Positions 1 through 13,249 of a stretch of 64,000 nt of DNA are shown here, in pieces. The stretch is from Tillus elongatus (taxonomy: Eukaryota > Arthropoda > Insecta > Coleoptera > Cleridae). Every line of letters starts with the position of its first letter. Position 1 is the stretch's first letter. The notes under the pieces were generated by a model that searched no databases, was not told the origin of the DNA, and was given only the letters and a program-made list of their open reading frames with translations. A program made the position numbers and the translations under genes. Location: the NCBI GenBank assembly GCA_964006375.1, contig OZ023262.1, positions 87,369,654 to 87,433,653 on the forward strand, read 5' to 3'.

Positions 1-1384
1 AAATTATTAAACGATATTGGTAATTTAGAAATATAACCCATCAATACAGACCATTATTTTCATGCATATTCAATTTCGTAGAAGCTAGATTATATTATTA
101 CATAAAATAAACCAGAATATTGAAACATTTCACGGTTTTCATATATTATAGGACATAGAAAAAATGAAATAAAAAACAAGTACCTATATGCATTAGACGT
201 TTTAATCTCATAAAAATAAAATAATTACTTTTGCAATTAACAGTAAATAAAGTACAAATGTTTTAAAATTAACAATGCCAAATAAAATATCAATTAACAA
301 ACTCATAAATGAAATACTTTTCTGAGAATTCATTTAAGTGAAGATTAATATTTTAGTAGGTACCTATACTTTCTTATGGTCTAAATATCCATATGTGTAC
401 TCAGCACATGTGCACTCCCATGAACAAATTTAAAAAGATGAAATACAACCTGTATAATATTTATATGTAATAATTGGTGAAAATAAAAACGAGTGTGTAC
501 ACTTGACTGTATGAACAATTCCCTAAGATTTCAAGAGATGTGTCCATCTGGTTTGTCCATTAATTGAGATTTGAAATTTCGTGCAAGGTAAATTTTCCAC
601 TAAGTAAATATTTTAACCTGTGATGAGCACTGATAGTTACACTTTTAGCGAACCCAATTCACCACAGCACATTTTTAAAGATTTGACGATAGTTTCACTA
701 ACAAGGTTGGCGTGATCAGAGGATGTATCATCTTTTACAACTGTAAACTATTTAACACATTTCATCCAGCACTTGAGTTATATTTCAGGCTTAGCTTAAA
801 TATTTTTCGTAACACACATTTTTGTCTTCTAAATTCTTCACTATAACCTGCACTATGAAGGCAAACTTTGTTGCCTGGCATCTTTACACAAAGGATTCTT
901 GCTCACTGTTCCTGAAAACAGACATTATATCAATGAAAACTGTTCGATTTTTTCACAGGGCAATATTTACATATAATAAGTTTCATAATGTTGGTCAAGG
1001 CGTAGTTATACTAGCTATATCGAATTAATCAAATATTGACTCAATAATCTTACTCCCTTTCCTTAATTATGAAGGAAGAATGGTGAATAATACAAGAGTT
1101 GACACACAAAATCAGTTACCTATATTTGCGTGATTGAGAAACAAACTATACATTCAAGTGCTCATGATTTGCATACTGTGATAATACTACATTTACTATA
1201 AAACGATAAAACTATAAATAAATTAAAAAATGATTAACTTACCTATTGCCTTGCGACAGGCAATTTCTTGCATCTTATCATTTATGCTTTTACATTTATT
1301 AAGCTTCAAACACACAGCACTACAACACATAAACATACGCCATGTTGTTTTAATTTTGTTTGCTTTTGTGCTAGCACGATGGTC

Positions 1385-1665
1385 ATGCGCCAACACTATC
1401 GGCTCGCGATGATAGACGAGGGCTATTAAGGCTACCCTGCATTTCTCCAGCGTTTTCCCGGTACTGTGGGAAAGCGAAAATTCTCACCGCATAGCCAACA
1501 TTGGTTAGTTACTGCGGAATACTGTAATTATTATTTGCATTTTGCCAACGTCAGTAAGGTAACGGTAAAGCGCCGTTTCGACGTTGCCGTTACTGAACCA
1601 ACACAGACGGCATTATCCCGGCAGACGGCCGATGGTTGCGTGTTTGCTGGGTATAAATTAAGTAA
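1385..1665. other. CpG-richer patch, possible promoter or exon
   Basis: About 280 bases with clearly more C, G and CpG than the surrounding AT-rich sequence, ending in a TATA-like gtataaatt. A 72-codon open frame crosses it (1466-1684, plus) but matches no family I recognise. It could be a 5' exon or promoter of an unseen gene, or an old repeat. Nothing in the sequence decides between these. Confidence 0.25.
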
Positions 1666-2377
1666 GAATAAAACATTTAAGTAATCCAAAGAAATAAATA
1701 TGAAAAATAGCCACAACTTTTTATTAGTACATTTTAAATCCAACAAACTTACATTATTATAGTCAAACAATAAAAAGTTGAAAACTTAAAAAGTTAACAA
1801 TAAAGACTTTTCCCCTTTAAAATAATTATTGAATGCATGGGAATAAAACTGGCCACAGATTGCTTTAGTTTGTCGCGGCGCTGTCAGCGACACCTATTGT
1901 AGACCATCTTCAGTTAGCGTTCTAATAATACTCAAGGTTGCTTCATTTAGGTGATGTATAGGGAGCTCTTCTGTGATTCCTTATGAAAGAGACATAATAA
2001 TGAGGCAAGTTGGGAGCGTAGCATATTGCATGGCCACAGACAATGAATATTAAGGCAATGCCGCCATCTATCTTTGATTTATCCTTCGATTTTGCCTTGC
2101 TATAATGAACTCCATAGTTTTTGTGTATCTCTGGCCAGTAATTATGGTTTAGTCAATGATATCCATGATTTAATAGTCGATGATTAAACCTTTGACTAAA
2201 TTGCGATTAATAATTGTTTAGTAGGTAGCTAATTCTGCGAATTCGGATTGTGTAGGAAAACTTCAATTGTTGGATACAACAGTTTAACTTAAATACATTA
2301 GATTATCATACCAATAGTGTTTCTCAGAGTAATCAACAAAATGACTCTCTGTGACTACGATAAATTCCTTCCATTGA

Positions 2378-2417
2378 GGCTCTATGTATTCAATGGGGGC
2401 TCTATGTATTCAATGGG
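2378..2417. repeat. Perfect 20-bp tandem duplication
   Basis: The unit ggctctatgtattcaatggg occurs twice back to back (2378-2397 and 2398-2417) with no mismatch. It looks like a recent local duplication. Confidence 0.9.
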
Positions 2418-2740
2418 AAATAATTGATTACTATTGCAACGTATCCCTCATAGATGACACAATCTTACAAATAAGTGCTGTTAATATTTCAGCATAGCAT
2501 TACATATAACCACAGCTTCATTCTGAAAGCAGTAATGAAACACTTTCGAAACTTATTTATTCTAACTTTTGTCTTGCTACTTCGCTGGTTCCTATTGCAT
2601 ATCAAAGACAATGAGTAAATTATGATAGGTCTTTACATTCTGTCTAATAATTGTAAACTGTTGATTCCGTGCAGGATCGAAAATCTTGTTTCTAATTTAT
2701 TTTCTGCGATGATTTTATATAGGCAATTGAAGTAAAAAAA

Positions 2741-3058
2741 ATTCTGAACGCAGCAAGTGCGTTATGCTAGTGAATTTTCATAAAAATGTTTTTAATAGCA
2801 AATATGTGTGTTTTTTTAAGAAAGCAGGCATCAAATTTGGTTACCAGTATAACCTATATAGTAAAAACAATGTGCCATGTTTCATCAAAATAACTTTATT
2901 GTTTGAAAGTGTACAAAAATTTCCGAAAGTAAACTTAAAGTATTCCCGAAAAAACTCGTTTCTTGGTCAACCTTATAGGTTAATATCAAATTGGGCTATT
3001 CAAATATAAAGCATTTGATCAAAATTCGCTACCATAACGCACTTGCTGCGTCCAGAAT
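2741..3058. mobile_element. A-type element copy 1 (MITE-like, ~320 bp)
   Basis: A non-coding unit bounded by inverted ends. The left end contains acgcagcaagtgcgttatg and the right end is its reverse complement, close to ccataacgcacttgctgcg. The tip can fold as a 5-bp hairpin (ACGCA, 5-nt loop, TGCGT). Close copies occur at 10289-10602 and 45001-45291. It is followed by a B block and an F element here, as at 10.3-11.6 kb, so it may be part of a larger mobile unit. It has no coding capacity. Confidence 0.75.
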
Positions 3059-3330
3059 TTCTTTTCTTACAAACATGCATTATATTTCGATGGAAAAGGC
3101 AAAAATGCAATAACATAAGGGGTGTTTGATTTAAAAAAAAAAGAGAATATGTATCACCAACGACTTATATGGGCCACCCTGTGTTTGTAGAAATATTTTT
3201 TTAAGGTGTAGCTGAAGACACCCTATAAATAATGTATACAATTTTTTTTCATATCTTGTATAATAACGGTTATATTGAGCTTTATTGATTTTTTACGACA
3301 AAAATTATATACCATTAAATGATAAACTCT
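3059..3330. repeat. B repeat block, copy 1
   Basis: A block characterised by accaacgacttat, gggcca, gacaccctat and atcttgtataataac, ending near ttgagctttat. Related blocks are at 10603-10830, 45292-45515, 58555-58800 (inverted) and 61850-62110. At 45500 it ends in a mariner-like terminus (gcgtcaccctgta), so it may be a non-autonomous Tc1/mariner derivative. This is inference. Confidence 0.6.
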
Positions 3331-4242
<912 letters not shown>

Positions 4243-4398
4243 AAATTAAAAAAAACACCGTCAAAATAATTTGCGGTGCTCTACGACATTTCTTTCATAT
4301 ATTGGTTTAAAAACTGATTCTTCAATATAAATACATAGAAGTCACAATAGGTATTTTGGTTTAAGAATGTGAAAATATTTTTTAAATATAGTTTCGTC

Positions 4399-5341
4399 TA
4401 CATGACCCATTTGAAAGTGGACACCCTTATAACTTTCTTAGTTACGAAGCGATTTTGACCAATTTTTTTCTGAAATTTGGACGGGGGAAAAGTGTACTTT
4501 GGGGCCAAGTGGCATCCCGTTTTTTAACAACCAAGGCCTACTAGATAACTTTCAGAGGCTGAAAATTTCATAAACCATATTAGCGATTATTTAGAAAAAT
4601 CTGCGCACTTCCCTGAATTTGGCGTCCGCTCAAATGGGTCTTTATCAAATTTCATTAAAAAATATTGGATATTAATGATTCTATGACTAAATGGCGAATC
4701 GGGCTGTTGATCATGAATTTAAGCTTCTCATCCAGTAATCCATGTGATAACAAATGAATGTTTTTAATTGAAGTGTATTTTTTAATTTGGTCTAATAAAA
4801 AATACGCATTGTATTTATTTAATACAAAGTTATTACTATTTTCTTAATATCGCTCATATTTGTAATCCAATAACAAGAAAATATTAACAAAAGTAATCAC
4901 ACAATGAATTTACATGACTAGTGCATTCATTTAAATTCTGGATTTTTCAACTAAACCTCCATTTAATTGAATACATTTATTGTATCGTCTTTCAATGTTT
5001 TCCATAACATTAGACAATTGGTTTACTTACTTACTTACATAGAAAAAAATCTAAACGGGTTAAGTCGGGGGACCTGGGAGGAAGCTCTATTAATCCACTA
5101 TTTCGTCCTATCCACCGATTAGGAAAATGTTCTTCCACGCCCTTACAGTCCTGGCATTGTGGATATGAGAGTCATCTAATTAAAACAGTAGATCGGCCAC
5201 TTTTGCTATTGGAAGTTCATCCATAACATCGCAGAACTCATTAATCAAAAAATTTAAAAAATTTGACTGCTCAAATTGCTTTCAAAAAAGAATGAGTCAA
5301 TTATTCCGGTATTTAATACACCGCACGAGACATTTATTTTC
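4399..5341 (-). pseudogene. H1 mariner-like transposon: 3' end and transposase C-terminal part
   Basis: Read on the minus strand, 5341 to about 4920 encodes a broken transposase of the DUF4817-associated Tc1/mariner type. Recognisable pieces are INVSCGVLNTGIID, FLNFLINEFCDVMDELPIAK, HNARTVRAW and a C-terminal piece around NVMENIERRYNKCIQLNGG, with several stops. The remaining 3' flank runs to a terminus near 4399 (catgacccatttgaaagtgg); a better copy of this terminus is the reverse complement of 11940-11975. The gene continues at 7927-8307 and 9739-9895, beyond the inserted elements F1, F2 and a palindromic element. Non-functional. Confidence 0.7.
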
Positions 5342-5470
5342 AGTGAATTTTTATTTAAAAAATTCACTAATAGAGAGGTATCGATGGTGAGACTTTGCAA
5401 AAATTCTTTCAAATGAGTGCGAACTAGGACCCCTAGAACCCATATCCGGGGTCAGTTTCAATTTTTATAT

Positions 5471-5562
<92 letters not shown>
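5471..5562. repeat. (TA)n tract, left part, F1
   Basis: TA repeat inside F1. It continues after transposon M1 at 7412-7493, so M1 inserted into what was one tract. Confidence 0.95.
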
Positions 5563-5567
<5 letters not shown>

Positions 5568-7408
5568 CAGGGTTTCTCACCGCAGGCGTTCGTTAGAAGT
5601 TTTCGTGCTTAGAAATAACTTAGAATTCTGAATTTTTGAACTCCTGGGTTATTCAAAATTCTCTTTCATCTTAAAATATTTTCAGGATCATACCACTTCC
5701 GGTTACTCCGGAAGTCGCCATTAACTTTCTTATTTTAAATAGAACACCCAATATATTATTCCATTTTTGGATTGCTGAGAAAATTTTATGATGGGTTTCA
5801 TCAGGTTTCCCTACACTTATTTTCAACTGTTTCTTAGATATCTTGACTCTTTTGATAATTTTGAAAGATGTAGCCTTATTTTCAATACTGTGCCTTTCAC
5901 CCATTTTCGACTATTTGTAAAGGTTTCTGGGGTAGACGGAAGCACAAGAATTATGCCTTCGAAATCCACGCTCACAATTGATGTATCGCATACAGGATGT
6001 CCCGAATTCTATGACCAATTACATCATTTTCAAAGTTGAAAAAGTTTGTTATTTCAAATATAACACCCTATATATTATTAGATCGTCGGATGCAGAATTT
6101 GATTCTGAATCGATTCGCTATAAGGTTCCCTATACCTATTTCCAGCGGTTATCTTGTGAAACCATATTTTTTATTTTAATGTGATTTTTGGCAGAAACCG
6201 AAACATCGCTTGCTTTTCTAATAAGCCTTGATTTTGACAGGATTTGAATCAATGCTGATTTTATGTCAAAGCAGTATTATCTCACAAAGTACAGTTTATA
6301 ATGAAGAATATTGAAGAATAGTCCAATAATGATATGTTAAATTTGTTTTATACGCATGGTGAATGTGGACGAATTGTCAGAAGAACATGCAGATTATTTA
6401 ACGAACGATATCCGGACCTACCAACAATTACTCCCGGGAAATTCGCAAAAATCGAAGCTCGCTTTATGGAAACTGGCAGTGTAAGGGCAACTCGACATCA
6501 CCTAAAGCCCGTAATAGATAATGAAGATAACGAGGTGAATGTATTGGCTTATTTTCAAGCTTATCCACGTAGTTCAACTTCAGGAGCAGCGCTGGAGTTT
6601 AGTATTTCAAGAGCATCAATCCACAGAATATTAAGAAAACATAAAATGCATCCTTTTTCTGAAATAACTGTGCACGGATTGCGTCCTGGTGATGAGGCAC
6701 GACGAGTCGACTTTTGCGAGTTCATCTGCATAAAAATGACCGAAGATCCGAGATTTCTTTATAAGATTATGTGGACTGATGAATCCAAATTCAGCAGGCA
6801 AGGAATTATAAATCGCCGGAATAATCACTACTGGGCACAAAAAGATCCACATGTCATAAGGGAACAAAATCACCAGGACCACTTTAGTTTTAATGTTTTT
6901 TGTTTACTTATGGACAATAGAGTGACATATCAAGTGTATGATGAAAATTTGAATGGGGCTAGATATCTGGAGATACTCAGAGGGTTTGTTAGTGATTTCT
7001 TAAATGCTCTATCTCCACGTGATAGAGCAAACAGTTGATATCAGCTGGATGGTGCTCCAGCACATTCCACTCCAGATGTACACCATCAGTTGACCTTGAT
7101 GTTAGAGGATCGGTGGATTGGCCCACACGGACCCTGGAACTGGCCACCCAGATCACCCGATTTAACTCCCTTGGACTTTTACCTGTGGAGCCGTGTAAAA
7201 GAACTAGTGTACTCTAGTCCTGTACAAACTAGAGATGAATTATTGAATCGTGTTCACGATGCGTTTACTAATCTAAGTCGTGGTGGTATGACCTTAAAAA
7301 TATTTTAAAATGAAAGAGAATTTTGAATAACCCAGGAGTCCAAAAATTCAGAATTCTAAGTTATTTCTAACCACGAAAACTTCTAGCGAACGGCTGCGGT
7401 GAGAAACC

Positions 7409-7411
<3 letters not shown>
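5568..7411 (+). mobile_element. M1: full-length Tc1/mariner-superfamily transposon, 1844 bp
   Basis: Starts CAGGGTTTCTCACCGCAG and ends with the reverse complement, flanked by TA on both sides (5566-5567 and 7412-7413), as expected for this superfamily. The inverted termini are about 129 bp (5568-5696 and 7283-7411) with only scattered mismatches. It carries one transposase frame (6301-7308) with two nonsense codons. It is embedded in the TA tract of F1, so target TA sites were abundant. Confidence 0.93.
6301..7308 (+). pseudogene. M1 transposase (DUF4817/Tc1-mariner type) with two in-frame stops
   Basis: The frame from ATG 6301 to stop 7306-7308 (335 codons) has no frameshift but two stops: TAG at 6319-6321 and TGA at 7036-7038. 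The second falls where relatives have Trp before QLDGAPAHS, so TGG to TGA is likely. Order: N-terminal helix-turn-helix region (THGECGRIVRRTCRLF), second DNA-binding segment (SISRASIHRILRKHKMHPF), then a DDE/D core with MWTDESKFS, YQLDGAPAHS and RSPDLTPLDFYLW. I count 41 residues between the second and third Asp, a DD41D spacing. The last codons lie inside the right inverted repeat. Not expected to make active enzyme, but only two point changes from open. Confidence 0.9.

Positions 7412-7493
<82 letters not shown>
7412..7493. repeat. (TA)n tract, right part, F1
   Basis: Continuation of the TA tract interrupted by M1. Confidence 0.95.
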
Positions 7494-7494
<1 letters not shown>

Positions 7495-7926
7495 TTGGCA
7501 AGTGCCTTTCTTTTATTAATGGATTGGATGAGTTCGTTAGCCAGAAAACTCGGACGGAGTTTTACGAGAAAATTTTGAGTTCTCTTTCAAAAAAATTTTT
7601 TTCTCCCAAAGTAACAAAGCTGTTTTAATGAAATTTAGTATATATGTTTCCCTAGGAGAGATCTTACTACGTACCAAAATTAAACTTTCTAAATCAAGAG
7701 AAAATTGGGTTATTCAAATTTTAATTTTTTTTTCGAAAAAAAATATTTTTTCTGAAAATTACAAAGTTACTTTAATGAAATTTTGTGTATATCTTGCCTT
7801 AGGAAAGACCTTACTACGTATTGAAATTAAACTCTCTAAGTTTATAGAAAATTGAGTTACTTAATTATTTGAAGCATTTAATAAAAATTCACTACCATAA
7901 CGCACTTGCTGCGTCCCGAGTTTTTT

Positions 7927-8307
7927 GTGAATACTGCCATCTACAACTCATTCTGAATTTTATTGTGCCCAATGCCTCGTATTTTGTGAATTAGCCGTTC
8001 CATTTGTTGTAAATGTTGCCTCGTCAGTAAACAAAATATTTTTAAGAAAATTCCTCTCATTAAGATATTCTTCTTGGCACCATAAACAATATTCCATTCG
8101 CTTATCACTGTCTCCTTCTTCTAAGGTGTGCATAAAGTTTGGTTTCAAGGGCGTCATACTGCTGTACTTTTTAAGGTATCTCCTTATTGTTTCCCGTGGT
8201 AACTGTAGCTCCCAACTTCCAATTCTTAAACTGTGTTTTGGATTTACGCTGAAATCATTTCGAATGTGTTCATTGTTTTTTCTTTGCTGTTGTAGATCAC
8301 CATTTTT
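7927..8307 (-). pseudogene. H1 mariner-like transposase, central fragment
   Basis: On the minus strand this encodes RETIRRYLKKYSSM, PNFMHTLEEGDSDKRMEYC and ILFTDEATFTTNGTANSQN. These match the second DNA-binding segment and the first catalytic Asp (TDEATF) of DUF4817-type transposases. It is continuous with 5341-4920 once F1 is removed. The longest open piece is 7960-8157. Its 5' neighbour on the minus strand is element F2. Confidence 0.8.
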
Positions 8308-9018
<711 letters not shown>

Positions 9019-9045
9019 AAAATATGCTAAGACACACCTCCGTAT

Positions 9046-9728
9046 ATAAGGCTAGATGCATTCTCGCAGCAATTAGAACCGTAGACCGATTCGCTCTCAT
9101 TAGAGCTGTTCAGTACGGCATACTAATTGCAGCAAAAATACACATATAAAGTAATACGGCTATAGTAGCCAACCTTTCAATACTGAGTGGTGGACGTGCC
9201 GCCACCTAGTTGCGGAACCAAGTAGTATGTTGTCACTCCAGCTCCAAATAACACAAAGTGTTAAAAAAATAGAGACTGTATACAACTAACTAACAATTTA
9301 GTAAATTGTTAGCCCCGGTCCATTTCTACCCTAAGATAGGGACAAAGTATGTAAGGCTGGATGCATTCTCGCAACAATTAGAACCGTAGACCGGTTTCGC
9401 TCTCATTAGAGCTTTAGTATTGAAAGGCTGGCTACTATAGCCGTATTACTTTATAGGTGTATTTTTGCTGCAATTAGTATGCCGTACTGAAGAGCTCTAA
9501 TGAGAGCGAAACCGGTCTACGGTTCTAATTGTTGCGTGAATGCATCTGGCCTTACATACTTTCTCCCTATATTAGGGTAGAAATGGGCCAGGGTTAACAA
9601 TTTACTAAATTGTTAGTTAGTTGTATACAGTTTCTATTTTTTTAACACTTTGTGTTATTTGGAGCTGGCGTGACAACATACTACTTGGTTCCGCAACTAG
9701 GTGGCTGCACGTCCACCACTCACTTAGT
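9046..9728. mobile_element. Palindromic (fold-back) element P1, 683 bp, 10-bp target duplication
   Basis: The two halves are reverse complements over most of their length. Module X (taaggctagatgcattctcg.. to ..agtagccaacctttc) and module Y (gagtggtggacgtg.. to ..catttctaccctaa) occur in one orientation on the left and inverted on the right, in the order X-Y-X/inverted X-inverted Y. It is flanked by acctccgtat at 9036-9045 and 9729-9738, a perfect 10-bp duplication. No ORF of note. A second copy is at 12686-13145. The size of the duplication and the long inverted arms resemble Foldback/Mutator-like elements. The class is inference. Confidence 0.88.
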
Positions 9729-9738
9729 ACCTCCGTAT

Positions 9739-9895
9739 GTGCTAAAAACTATTGCACACTTGTCCAATAGTAGACTTGCTAATGTTGAGAGGCTCTGGAT
9801 GTCTATTATTAAACATTCGATGTACTTTACCTACGGACCTGTCACTGTGACCACGAAGTTTTACTATTTCAATTTTGTGCAGTAAAATTATATTA
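9739..9895 (-). pseudogene. H1 mariner-like transposase, N-terminal fragment
   Basis: Minus-strand translation includes HKIEIVKLRGHSDRSVGKVH and FNNRHPEPLNISKSTIGQVC, the first helix-turn-helix of DUF4817-type transposases. It precedes, on the minus strand, the H1 pieces at 7927-8307 and 4920-5341. The palindromic element P1 separates them here, and its duplication lies just after this fragment. Confidence 0.75.
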
Positions 9896-10288
9896 CCAGC
9901 CATACTTATTTGACAGTGTACTTGAGGAACAATACGTAAATTTTACTACTGACCTAATACATTTGACATTTCGTTATTTGTTCAGCAGAAAGTAATTTCG
10001 AAGCCTGCTATTAAGAATAATGTTCATCACTATAGAGCTGCATCATGGGAGCATGTTTAGTTAGAGGTGTTTTGTGAGATTAAGTAAAACAAAGGTTACC
10101 AATATTATGAATAACTTTGGGGTAGACTTCTTTTTAAGTTTATCTGATAGCAGTCTAAAGGATATTTAGCAAAATTGTAATTGACGTGACGACTATTCGA
10201 AATATTTCGACAATATAATACAATTTTTTTTATTATGTTGTACAATTTCTCTTAGAAACTACTGGTAAATGCTGCTATTAAATAAAAG
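9896..10288. other. Unannotated interval
   Basis: It should contain the 5' end of H1, but I see no terminus matching the one near 4399. No gene is supported. Confidence 0.5.
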
Positions 10289-10602
10289 TCTGGACGCAGC
10301 ATGCGTTATGGTAGTAAATTTTCATTAAAATGTTTTTAATAGCAAATATGTGTGTTTTTTTAAGAAAGCAGGCTTAAAATTTGGTTACCAGTATAACCTA
10401 TATAGTAAAAACAATGTGCCATGTTTCATCAAAATAACTTTATTGTTTGAAAATGCACAAAAATTTCCGAAAGTAAATATAAAGTGTTCCCGAAAAAACT
10501 TGTTTCTTGGTCAACCTTAGCGGTTAATAGCAAATTGAGCTATTCAAATATGGAGCATTTGACCAAAATTCGCTACCATAGCGCACTTGCTGCGTCCAGA
10601 AT
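10289..10602. mobile_element. A-type element copy 2
   Basis: Close copy of 2741-3058 with the same inverted tips (left tip lacks four bases of the hairpin loop region) and interior (ttaagaaagcaggc, accagtataacctatatagt). No coding capacity. Confidence 0.78.
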
Positions 10603-10830
10603 TTCTTTTCTTACAAACATGCATTATATTTCGATGGTAAATGCAATAACATAAGACGTGTTTGATTAAAAAAAAAGAGAATTTGTATCACCAACTACTT
10701 ATGGGCCAGTAAGTGATTGTAGAAATATTTTTTTAAGATGTTGCTCAAGACACCCTATAATTAATGTATAATTTTTTTTTCATATCTTGTATAATAACTG
10801 ATATATTGAGCTTTATTAATTTTTTACGAA
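10603..10830. repeat. B repeat block, copy 2
   Basis: Follows A copy 2 exactly as B copy 1 follows A copy 1, sharing tcttttcttacaaacatgca and gacaccctataattaatg. Confidence 0.65.
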
Positions 10831-10839
10831 ACTTCTATA

Positions 10840-11575
<736 letters not shown>

Positions 11576-11976
11576 AAAAACCGTTGTGATTCATTTGTTA
11601 TCACATGGATTACTGGACAAAAAGCTTAAATTCATAAGGTACAGCGCTATTCGCTAATTAGGCATAGAGTCATTAATATCCAATATTTTTTCATGAAATT
11701 CGGTAAAGACCCATTTTAGGGGACGTCGAATTCAGTGGCGTGCGGAGATTTTTTGTAAAAAAATCACTAATATGATTTTTGAAATTTTCAGGCTCTAAAA
11801 GTTATCTAGTACGCGTTGGTTTCAAAAAAAAACGGGATGTTACTTGGCCTCAAAGTACACTTTTCCCTCCTCCACATTAAAAAAGTATGGCCAAAATGGC
11901 TCCATAAATAAAAAAAGTTATGAGGGTGTCCCGCTTTCAAAGGGTTCACTCTGTACATGGAGTGTTCCACTAACAA
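11576..11976 (+). mobile_element. H1-like transposon terminal fragment
   Basis: Diverged reverse complement of 4399-4765: shares gttatcacatggattactgg, aatatccaatattttttcat and the terminus ggtgtcccgctttcaaaggg followed by ttcactctgtacatgg. The terminus reads TACAGAGTGAACCC on the minus strand, a typical mariner-like end beginning at a TA. No transposase part remains. Confidence 0.65.
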
Positions 11977-12342
11977 TGCGAAACAATATAATCAAGTAGT
12001 AAGACATGTAAAGTGGAACTTCATTATTTTATAGGAAAAATTATTATTATTTTATATGAAAAATGTAAAGAAAACTACCCATCAGCTTATAAATTTATTT
12101 TACAATACACAGTAGTACCCAAACATTAAGTTAGTTATTAAATTTTAACACTAGGTGTAAAGTCTACATAATTTTAAAAAATAGTATGAGTTAATTAGTA
12201 AGAATTATGTAGTTAATCAACTTAAAGTATATAATCATGAATAACTGTGATAGGGTAGATTGAAGAATTAAAGAATAATTAGTTTCCAACTACTATGTAC
12301 ACGATAACGAATAATTAGGCAACATATCAATCTCACTCAAAT
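11977..12342. other. Unannotated interval
   Basis: AT-rich sequence with no open frame, repeat or RNA that I can identify. Confidence 0.5.
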
Positions 12343-13245
12343 GTGCTCTTATTTAAATACAAAAAAACACACAAAATTTCTAATAAATGGCTTTTAGGTG
12401 AGTGCGTTGATTGTTGCCCTTACTTGGTGAAGCTGTTTTCACTAGGAACCGATGTGATACTTCTTCTCGGGCATAATAAGTGCTTGTGCTTTTTTATACA
12501 ACTAGTTTTGCATTTCACGGCTTCGTCAATCAGGAGAAATTAAATTGTATCGGGTGTTAAATCTTCTGGAAGTTTGACCGATGTAGACTGCGTTACAATG
12601 TGTACAAGTTGATTTACTAATTCCGACTTTTGTCAGAAACACGACTTTTTCTTTGTGTTACGTAACTATTTACAAGCAGATAAATATCTAAGGCTAGATG
12701 CATTCTCGCAACAATTAGAACCGTAGACCGGTTTTCCTCTCATTAGAGCTCTTTAGTACGGCATACTAATTGCAGCGAAAATACACCTATAAAGTAATAC
12801 GGCTATAGTAGCCAACCTTTCGGAGACTGTATAAAACTAACTAACAATTTGGTAAATTGTTAGCCCTGGCCCATTTCTACCCTAACATAGGGATAAAAAT
12901 TTGTAAGGCTAGATACATTCTCGCAACAGTTAGAACCGTAGAGCGGTTGTTGCGAGAATGCATCTAGCCTTACATACTTTGTCCCTATATTAGGGTAGAA
13001 ATGGACCGGTGCTAACAATTCACTAAATTGTTAGTTAGTTGTATACAGTCCCTATTTTTTAACACTTTGTGTTATTTGGAGCTGGCGTGACAACATACTA
13101 CTTGGTTCTGCAACTAGGTGGAGGCACCTCCACCACTCACTTGGTGCAGATAAATGTGCTTCTATAAGCAAATTTCGAAAATCTTTGCAAAATTTGACAA
13201 CATAGCTATGGGTCGATAATTTGTGAATAAAATTGGATGGTCACT
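12343..13245 (-). pseudogene. Penelope-like element fragment (GIY-YIG region), split by a palindromic element
   Basis: On the minus strand, 12650-12343 encodes CTHCNAVYIGQTSRRFNTR, matching the Cys-rich lead-in and GIY-YIG core of the Penelope-like endonuclease, followed by stops. Upstream coding-like sequence (VVKFCKDFRNLLIEAHLSA) lies at 13245-13156. Element P2 (12686-13145) separates the two parts. A degenerate fragment. Confidence 0.65.
12686..13145. mobile_element. Palindromic element P2, ~460 bp, 10-bp target duplication
   Basis: Second, shorter copy of P1: the X module on the left, a truncated Y, a short centre near 12950 and the inverted X end and Y on the right. Flanked by gcagataaat at 12676-12685 and 13146-13155, a perfect 10-bp duplication. 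Both copies show the same asymmetric tips and duplication length, which fixes the element ends. Confidence 0.85.
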
Positions 13246-13249
13246 CTTT

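Larger units (their letters stand above)
1..2740. other. Unannotated AT-rich stretch
   Basis: No convincing coding exon, RNA or transposon is seen here. The open frames are short and lack recognisable motifs. Two local features are noted separately: a GC- and CpG-richer patch near 1385-1665 and a 20-bp tandem duplication at 2378-2417. Confidence 0.6.
5342..7926 (-). mobile_element. F1: complete F-type element inserted in H1, itself carrying transposon M1
   Basis: One end is the palindrome at 5342-5368 (agtgaattttt..attcact). Then come a conserved ~95-bp segment, a (TA)n tract split by M1 (5471-5567 and 7412-7493), two ~150-bp sub-repeats and the other end at 7888-7926 (actaccataacgcacttgct, then gcgtcccgagtttttt). 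Deleting it restores the open frame of the H1 transposase (QYS-KINV), so both ends are defined to within a few bases. No convincing target duplication is seen, apart from a 4-base ambiguity (tgaa). Without M1 it is about 740 bp. Confidence 0.75.
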
